Assembly: GCA_934446135.1 (NCBI GenBank)
Contig: CAKSDT010000004.1
Span: 1-37,974, forward strand
DNA length: 37,974 nucleotides
Direction of reading: 5' to 3'
From: an uncultured Clostridia bacterium
Lineage (GTDB): Bacteria > Bacillota > Clostridia > RGIG6154
How positions within the stretch are numbered: position 1 is the stretch's first letter; every line of letters starts with the position of its first letter. Both the position numbers and the translations under genes were made by a program. Of the stretch, positions 33,901 through 37,974 are shown piece after piece. A model generated the notes under the pieces. The model worked only from the letters and a program-made list of their open reading frames with translations. It was not told the origin of the DNA and did not search any database.

Positions 33901-35154
33901 TGAAAGCTGAACCGGGTTTCTTGCAGAAACATCTGCATATCCTTTATTGGTTTTTATGCTGCTGCCGCCGCTTTTTACATAGCAGCCTTTAACAATTCCG
34001 TCGTTGTAAGAACAGATTTTATAAATATCTCCCTCGCCCATAAAGACGGAATTTAAAATGTTTCCGTTATTTGAATAAGATATTCCGGACGCTTCGGGAG
34101 AAGAAAAAGTGCCGTCTGCAAAAGAGTTTTCGATGTTTCCCGAATTTTCGGTGCAAATTCCGGACGCCGTTCTGCCCGAAAGCCTTCCCGAGAACATACT
34201 GCCCGATATGCTTCCTCTGTTTTCGTTTGCTATTCCGAAAACCGTTTCTCCGTTTAAGAAACCTGTTACCGAAACATTTTCGACTTTGCCGTTATTTACC
34301 CACAAAAGTCCTGCGGTTTTTGACTCTGCATACATATTTTTAACATAAAAGTTTTTAAGTGTGCCTTTATTGTTTTCTATTAAAAATGTTTCATTTTCGG
34401 GTGCGTAAATTTTAATATTAACAAAAGAATATCCGTTTCCGTCAAGTTCGCCCTTAAATTCTTTTATAGGTTTGAAATCCGTAATTCCGGAAAAATCAAT
34501 ATCCCCGGACAAAATATATTTTGTGCCGGAAGAATATGAGGTGTTCAAAAATTCTTGGGCAGATGAGATATAAACCGCTCCCTCTTCCCTGCCGGCAGGA
34601 GTATAAGGCTCGGCCTTTAAAATTTTTAAAGCAAGATAAAATGCGTCCTCAAATGTTAAAACCTCATTTGGTTTTACGGTGTTATCGTCATAACCGTTAA
34701 TTATTTTTCCGTTTGTGAGTCCTTTTATATAGTATTTTGACCAATCGGGAATTGAGGCATTGTCGAAATAATCTGTTTCCCCTCTTTGGCTTATGTTTAA
34801 GAGTCTGCCCGTAATTGCCGCCGCTTCCGACCTTGTCAAAAGTGCGTCGGGTTTAAAATTAGAACTTTCATCGCCCTTTACGGCACCTTTTTCATAAAGA
34901 GTATTAATTTCTTTTTTAAATTCGGAATTTAAAGTGTCCTTAAAATACACCGTGTCCGTTCTTTCGGCAATTTTTGAAGACTCCAGAACCAGTTTTGCAA
35001 ATCTTCCCCTTGATATAGGTTTTGCAAGGTCGTTTGTGAGTTCGTTTTGCGATATTATGCTTTTTTCGGCAAGTTCATAAAACAGATTTTCGGCACAGAC
35101 CGGAAACGAAATCAAAACTGTTAAAAAAAGTATGAGCGGTAGTATCTTTTTCAT
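30952..35154 (-). CDS. Large SLH-domain surface protein with GLUG beta-helix repeats
   Basis: The 1400-aa protein has a signal peptide (1-21) and three S-layer homology domains (about 25-185) that should bind secondary wall polymer. Four long blocks follow, starting near residues 192, 456, 727 and 1088. Blocks 2-4 each open with GGNGT/EGNGS-x-x-NPY/F, and all four carry a D-I/A-D-like and F-x-P-I...G-x-x-x-G-N/G-G segment. Each continues with many short I-S-G-x-N-x-G-x-I units of GLUG type, expected to form a long right-handed beta-helix. No sortase motif, transmembrane anchor or catalytic motif is seen. An adhesin or surface scaffold is the best guess. It starts 6 nt after the NAGPA gene, so the two are co-translated. 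Confidence 0.85.
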   Translation of the reverse strand: MKKILPLILFLTVLISFPVCAENLFYELAEKSIISQNELTNDLAKPISRGRFAKLVLESSKIAERTDTVYFKDTLNSEFKKEINTLYEKGAVKGDESSNFKPDALLTRSEAAAITGRLLNISQRGETDYFDNASIPDWSKYYIKGLTNGKIINGYDDNTVKPNEVLTFEDAFYLALKILKAEPYTPAGREEGAVYISSAQEFLNTSYSSGTKYILSGDIDFSGITDFKPIKEFKGELDGNGYSFVNIKIYAPENETFLIENNKGTLKNFYVKNMYAESKTAGLLWVNNGKVENVSVTGFLNGETVFGIANENRGSISGSMFSGRLSGRTASGICTENSGNIENSFADGTFSSPEASGISYSNNGNILNSVFMGEGDIYKICSYNDGIVKGCYVKSGGSSIKTNKGYADVSARNPVQLSNKGAYSSLSSDLWETGENGPYLKIDTEANLKENTDKFSGGNGTVKNPFKIVSPLQIENIRKFPSASFVFVNDADMSLVTKENSYKPIDNFGGFILGNGKEIKGIVSDGECAFINQNSGVVKNLKIGTNKYSGNTVSGLCLVNTGLISDFLNSGDISAIAASGICMSNKGIIANSVNIGSIKGNKISGICLENSGKISDCGVYGNLFGTGNDFSVFGISGSGGVYTSFNAGDLFSESENGIIFPITDGEYENSYFYDRKLTKQQGGLDFKKLTLKDSYKGFSKSVWDFSGVIPRLSGKKGENYPKIHIFTEGNGSVDNPYVIKTADDFFNIRMSPESSYVLANDIIFPKQPGVSNDLGKGFVPIEEFKGTLDGGGYYIYGFIVSFPEKEYSAIFEKNSGTVKNVTVNMLSAEGKSYAGGIAGANDGVIENVNIINSRIGAKVCSGGVSGSNSGKIISCFVNSDIFSKQCAGGITGENMGIVTKCTKKGGVISSNENGESYAGGIVGENFSVITLCENNGRVMAHAENVRGYAGGISGGNSSETENCFNTGFITAKGKNYAYTGGITGISKSGKITGAYSTGYCISNALNTATGGISGTGSGKIFNCLYDETQNPPAGSGNFQFYKVSPLYGEQAFEFLGTEFVLSDFVPFELSKNPHKPDDLKDNIRDFAGGNGTEENPYLIFTPNQLNNVRYYPGSVFSLVSDIDMTAYVNNNGFQPIGGENFAFFGTFLGNGFSIKGLSSESGLFAENHGDIHALNLYMPEITGNQGGFIAIVNTGTISDSKVINPSVSAGGFASYGGIVKTNYSTGMVISCFSLGDIEVFGKGVQYGGIAAENYGIMAGCGNLSNIYITSEDYAVSGGITCGNYGTVSDCYNGGNIVLESPSQSVGGGISGSNSGTLLNCISSAGRILAIKSGGILANQIAGSVYNCCYLKENGIFDSRAKGLTENEFSDPSNFENFDFETVWSIGSGGFPVPKQFDVDF

Positions 35155-35160
35155 ATTTTA

Positions 35161-37782
35161 TCACCTGTTCATCAAATCGGTAAAAACAACTTTAACGCCG
35201 TTATCAGCATAAACATTGACGGTGTTTATTCCGCCTAGTTTAAAAGAACCTGTGTTTGAAACATTTATATTCCCCACGCCTACAAACTTAATTCCGTCTT
35301 CTTCCCATTCTGTGCAGTCGTCGGACGGATAAAAAACAAATTTGTTTTCTGCGTTGTTATTTTTTATAAGCGTAAGCAAAACTTCTTTTTCCGCATCATC
35401 TTTCATAAGCGACAAATCTTCATAAAGAAAAACAAAGAGATTTTTCTTATTATTCTCAAGTGCCGTGCTTATTTTTCCAAACTGAGTATAAGTTATATAA
35501 TGACCAGAATTGTCAATGTTTAAAAACATATTTTCTCCGTCTTCAAAAGTTGAAAAGCCGTTTGTTTTCTGAGTTTTGATATTGTTTATATCTTTATTGT
35601 CAAAAGACCACACATATTTTGATTTATCGGCATTATCCGTTATTTTCTTTATTACAACAGAATTAAGGAGTGTGTTTTTATCAGGCATTTTACCCATCAC
35701 CGTAAAATATGCACCGCCGTTTTCTTTTTCATAAGAAACTTTATCCAAAGAGGACGGAAGAGAAACTTTTTCCCCGGTTTCAAAAAGGCAGAGCGAGTCA
35801 AAAACGACATATCCCTTATTTTCCTGTTTAAGTGAATTTTCAACCAAATAAAGCGATGTTAAAGTTTCGGCATTTTCGGGAATTTTGAATGTTAAATATT
35901 TAGTTCCCGAATAATCTATGCTCTCGGTTAAAGTTTCTCTTAAAATTTCGCCGGCGGCGGTTTTAAACTCGGCTCTTATCCACTGACCCGACTTATATGG
36001 AGAATACACATAAACTCCGCCTTGTTTTTTGCCTTTTACATTCAAGTTAAAAGAAAGGTATGAGGCTTTTGTTTCTTTGCCTTTGTTATTAAAATTGTAT
36101 GAAAGTTTAACGCCTTTTCCCGAAGGAGCGTTTTTGGTATCCGAAGAAATTTCGGTTATTGCGTTTCCCGCACTTTTTGCCGTGAAATCCGAAAGATTAT
36201 CAAAACTTTGGGCATTTTTTGTAAAGGAAACTGTTGTCTTTAGCCCTGAAAAAGAGAGTTCTTTATATCCCGCATTTGAAATATTATTGTCAGAAACGCT
36301 GTAATTTTCTATTTCGGCGGTTTCCCCCTTTTGGTTTACGCCTGTTAACACTGTTTTTAAGGTTTGGTTTGTATCAAAATTAAAAGGATACGCCGATATT
36401 TTTTCTGGCTTTTCCAGAATATCAACATAATACTCTGCGGTAAAGCCGTTATACGATGCAGTTATTTTAACATTTTTCCCGTTTTTGGCAGCATGAAAAA
36501 CATTTTTATCAAAATATCCGTATTCATCCGAAACCGAGTATGTTATTTCGGGAAGACTGCCCGAAAACGCATTTTCATATTCATCATATTCATTTTTTGT
36601 GTAAAAAACCGTTGTGTCACCCTCAAAAACTTTGCTTTTTTTAGTGTAAATGTCAAAACCTTTCAGTTTTCCGTCCTTTGGTGCAGTGCTCACAATTCCA
36701 ATGCCTGCCGCAACCGGTCTTAAATAGTTTCCGCCCGTCGGCATATTAACCGTCTTTATTCCGTCTTTTAATTTTGCCGTCATTGTTGTAGAACCGCCGC
36801 CGTCAAAGTTTATGGCATTGTAAAAACCCTGTGAGATTAAAAAGTCCTGAACCTCTGAAAGAGTCATTCCGCCTGCCTTTTCGCTTCTGCCGTCTATTGT
36901 AATAAGGCTTAAAACGCTGCCTGTCTTATCGGTAGCCGCAACAGTTCTGGGATTTTTGCCCGTAATATCGTGAGTTATTTTGGATTTTTCACCGTTTTTA
37001 ACAAGTATTGTTCCGCCGCCGGTTGCCTCGGAAAGTCCGGAAATCGATACAAAAAATTCAAGATTTACACTGTCGCCTTCTTGAAAATTATCATCAAAAA
37101 AGGTGTTGAATTCAGGAAGATATCTTACTGCATATTCGTTGTCGTTTAGAGTAAATCCTTCCTCGCCTTTTGCTATTTTTTTAATTTTACCGTCCGAAAT
37201 CAAAATTTCCGTAATATTGTCGCCCGACCCCGGCGTTTTTGGGTAAAAATCTTTTGTATAAATGGCAGGAGTTGATAAATCGTGATGCTTGTTAAACCTG
37301 TTTATTGTTATACTCTCACCGTTAGGTGCACTTACTCTTACATCTGCCGATATATAGTCCATTATAACTTTTGCGTCCTTAATTCCGAGCGTTGCCATTT
37401 TTTCACTGTCGGTCTGAGATGACAAAAGCGTTCCGTCCTTGATAACAGTTCCGAGCGGACTTCCACCGTCTTTTGCCCACTGGAAAAAGTCACTGTTTAC
37501 CGCCCCCAAAACATCATACCTTTCAGACATTGAAAGAACATTTTCAAGTTTTGAAAGCCCTCCCGACGGCAAAAGAGTTTTAACGCTGAGATATTTGTCA
37601 TTAAGGTCTGCCGTAATTATATTGATATTCTGCCAGCCTGTGTCAGTCATAGTTTTAACCGTCTTAAGCGTAGTTGACGGACCTATATTTTTAATTTCTG
37701 AATTTATATAAATATCTTTCGCCGAAGCACTCCCCGAAACCACAAGTGCCGACAGCAAAACACAAACTATTTTCTTGTTCAA
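35161..37782 (-). CDS. Secreted NAGPA-domain (phosphodiester glycosidase family) protein
   Basis: With TTG at 37782 as start (MNKKIVCVLLSALVVSGSASA signal peptide) the protein has 873 aa. AGGGGTGA six nucleotides upstream supports this start; a GTG at 37791 lies inside that site. The N-terminal part (about 30-355) is a phosphodiester glycosidase domain, named for the human enzyme that uncovers mannose-6-phosphate: KNPRTVAATDKTG, ITIDGRS, MTLSEVQDFLISQGFYNAINFDGGGSTTM (near 295-334). The rest looks beta-rich, Ig-like then carbohydrate-binding-like (about 540-680). Bacterial homologues act on or modify surface glycans such as wall polysaccharide phosphodiesters; the substrate is unknown. First gene of the surface operon, with its own promoter. 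Confidence 0.86.
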   Translation of the reverse strand: MNKKIVCVLLSALVVSGSASAKDIYINSEIKNIGPSTTLKTVKTMTDTGWQNINIITADLNDKYLSVKTLLPSGGLSKLENVLSMSERYDVLGAVNSDFFQWAKDGGSPLGTVIKDGTLLSSQTDSEKMATLGIKDAKVIMDYISADVRVSAPNGESITINRFNKHHDLSTPAIYTKDFYPKTPGSGDNITEILISDGKIKKIAKGEEGFTLNDNEYAVRYLPEFNTFFDDNFQEGDSVNLEFFVSISGLSEATGGGTILVKNGEKSKITHDITGKNPRTVAATDKTGSVLSLITIDGRSEKAGGMTLSEVQDFLISQGFYNAINFDGGGSTTMTAKLKDGIKTVNMPTGGNYLRPVAAGIGIVSTAPKDGKLKGFDIYTKKSKVFEGDTTVFYTKNEYDEYENAFSGSLPEITYSVSDEYGYFDKNVFHAAKNGKNVKITASYNGFTAEYYVDILEKPEKISAYPFNFDTNQTLKTVLTGVNQKGETAEIENYSVSDNNISNAGYKELSFSGLKTTVSFTKNAQSFDNLSDFTAKSAGNAITEISSDTKNAPSGKGVKLSYNFNNKGKETKASYLSFNLNVKGKKQGGVYVYSPYKSGQWIRAEFKTAAGEILRETLTESIDYSGTKYLTFKIPENAETLTSLYLVENSLKQENKGYVVFDSLCLFETGEKVSLPSSLDKVSYEKENGGAYFTVMGKMPDKNTLLNSVVIKKITDNADKSKYVWSFDNKDINNIKTQKTNGFSTFEDGENMFLNIDNSGHYITYTQFGKISTALENNKKNLFVFLYEDLSLMKDDAEKEVLLTLIKNNNAENKFVFYPSDDCTEWEEDGIKFVGVGNINVSNTGSFKLGGINTVNVYADNGVKVVFTDLMNR

Positions 37783-37815
37783 GTAAATCACCCCTGTTTA
37801 AATTTTCTCAGTTTA

Positions 37816-37844
37816 ATTATACAACAAATCCCCCGTCTTGTAAA
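37816..37844 (-). promoter_or_regulatory. Promoter of the surface-protein operon
   Basis: On the minus strand, TTTACA at 37839-37844 and TATAAT at 37816-37821 have a 17-nt spacer. The leader to the start codon is about 28 nt. Confidence 0.8.
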
Positions 37845-37896
37845 TAAATTCCCCTCAAATCCTCTTAGAAATTTAAGCCATAAAAGGAAACCGTCA

Positions 37897-37968
37897 TACA
37901 CACCGCCACTTTTCCTCTTTCACAAAAAGGTCATGCCATTTTGTGAGTTTTTACTTGGGCGGCGTGTA
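37897..37968. other. Nested inverted repeats at the right edge
   Basis: Outer arms TACACACCGCC (37897-37907) and GGCGGCGTGTA (37958-37968) pair with one mismatch. Inside them TCACAAAA and TTTTGTGA pair around an 11-nt loop (from 37920 to 37946). It may be a structured RNA, the end of a repeat element or a terminator of a gene beyond the edge. The window stops six nucleotides later. Confidence 0.45.
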
Positions 37969-37974
37969 CAGGGT

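Overview
This AT-rich window comes from a low-GC Gram-positive anaerobe of class Clostridia. The evidence is the run of consensus sigma-A promoters (TTGACA/TATAAT with 17-nt spacers), purine-rich ribosome binding sites with several TTG starts, S-layer-homology proteins, a phage phi3T-type thymidylate synthase and Clostridia-like gene orders. I cannot name the species. The window holds 25 protein genes plus one tRNA-Pro, one large structured RNA and many promoters and terminators.

The most notable locus is 14302-22858. A roughly 660-nt non-coding transcript with its own promoter lies directly upstream of a 184-aa, four-helix membrane protein. Downstream, tightly packed, are dxs, tlyA, nadK, argR, recN, an RseC-like gene and a ROK repressor. 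The length, the partner gene and the dxs/tlyA/argR/recN synteny identify this as the OLE RNA (Ornate, Large, Extremophilic) with its membrane partner OapA. The ends of the RNA can pair with each other. The 14-nt block holding the promoter -10 element is repeated exactly at the 3' end, just before oapA, which suggests a second promoter that would uncouple oapA from OLE.

Layout: 1-242 is a divergent control region. The minus strand carries two tandem strong promoters and an rRNA-leader-like sequence leading off the left edge. The plus strand carries tadA, which appears to be leaderless. 699-1246 has no protein gene and holds a terminator, a foldable stretch and a 58-bp tandem repeat. 1218-3110 (minus) has tRNA-Pro, a TSCPD protein and asnS. 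3121-4405 (minus) is a Gfo/Idh/MocA oxidoreductase under a promoter with a perfect cre site. 4568-7250 (minus) is thyA-folA-dacA. 7308-10215 (minus) is the Trk potassium system. 10228-14279 (minus) is serine biosynthesis (serC-serA), apt and an AEC transporter. 14302-22858 (plus) is the OLE operon. 22914-26972 is a divergent AraC regulator and GH38 alpha-mannosidase pair. 27156-28391 (minus) is an iron alcohol dehydrogenase. 28418-29391 (minus) is rplM-rpsI. 29494-37844 (minus) is a cell-surface cluster: a NAGPA-domain protein, a 1400-aa SLH/GLUG repeat protein and a parvulin-type foldase.

Together the genes mix housekeeping functions (tRNA editing and charging, folate/thymidylate, serine, purine salvage, K+ homeostasis, ribosomal proteins) with carbohydrate use under catabolite and AraC/ROK control and with envelope building. 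No CRISPR array, insertion sequence or prophage was seen.
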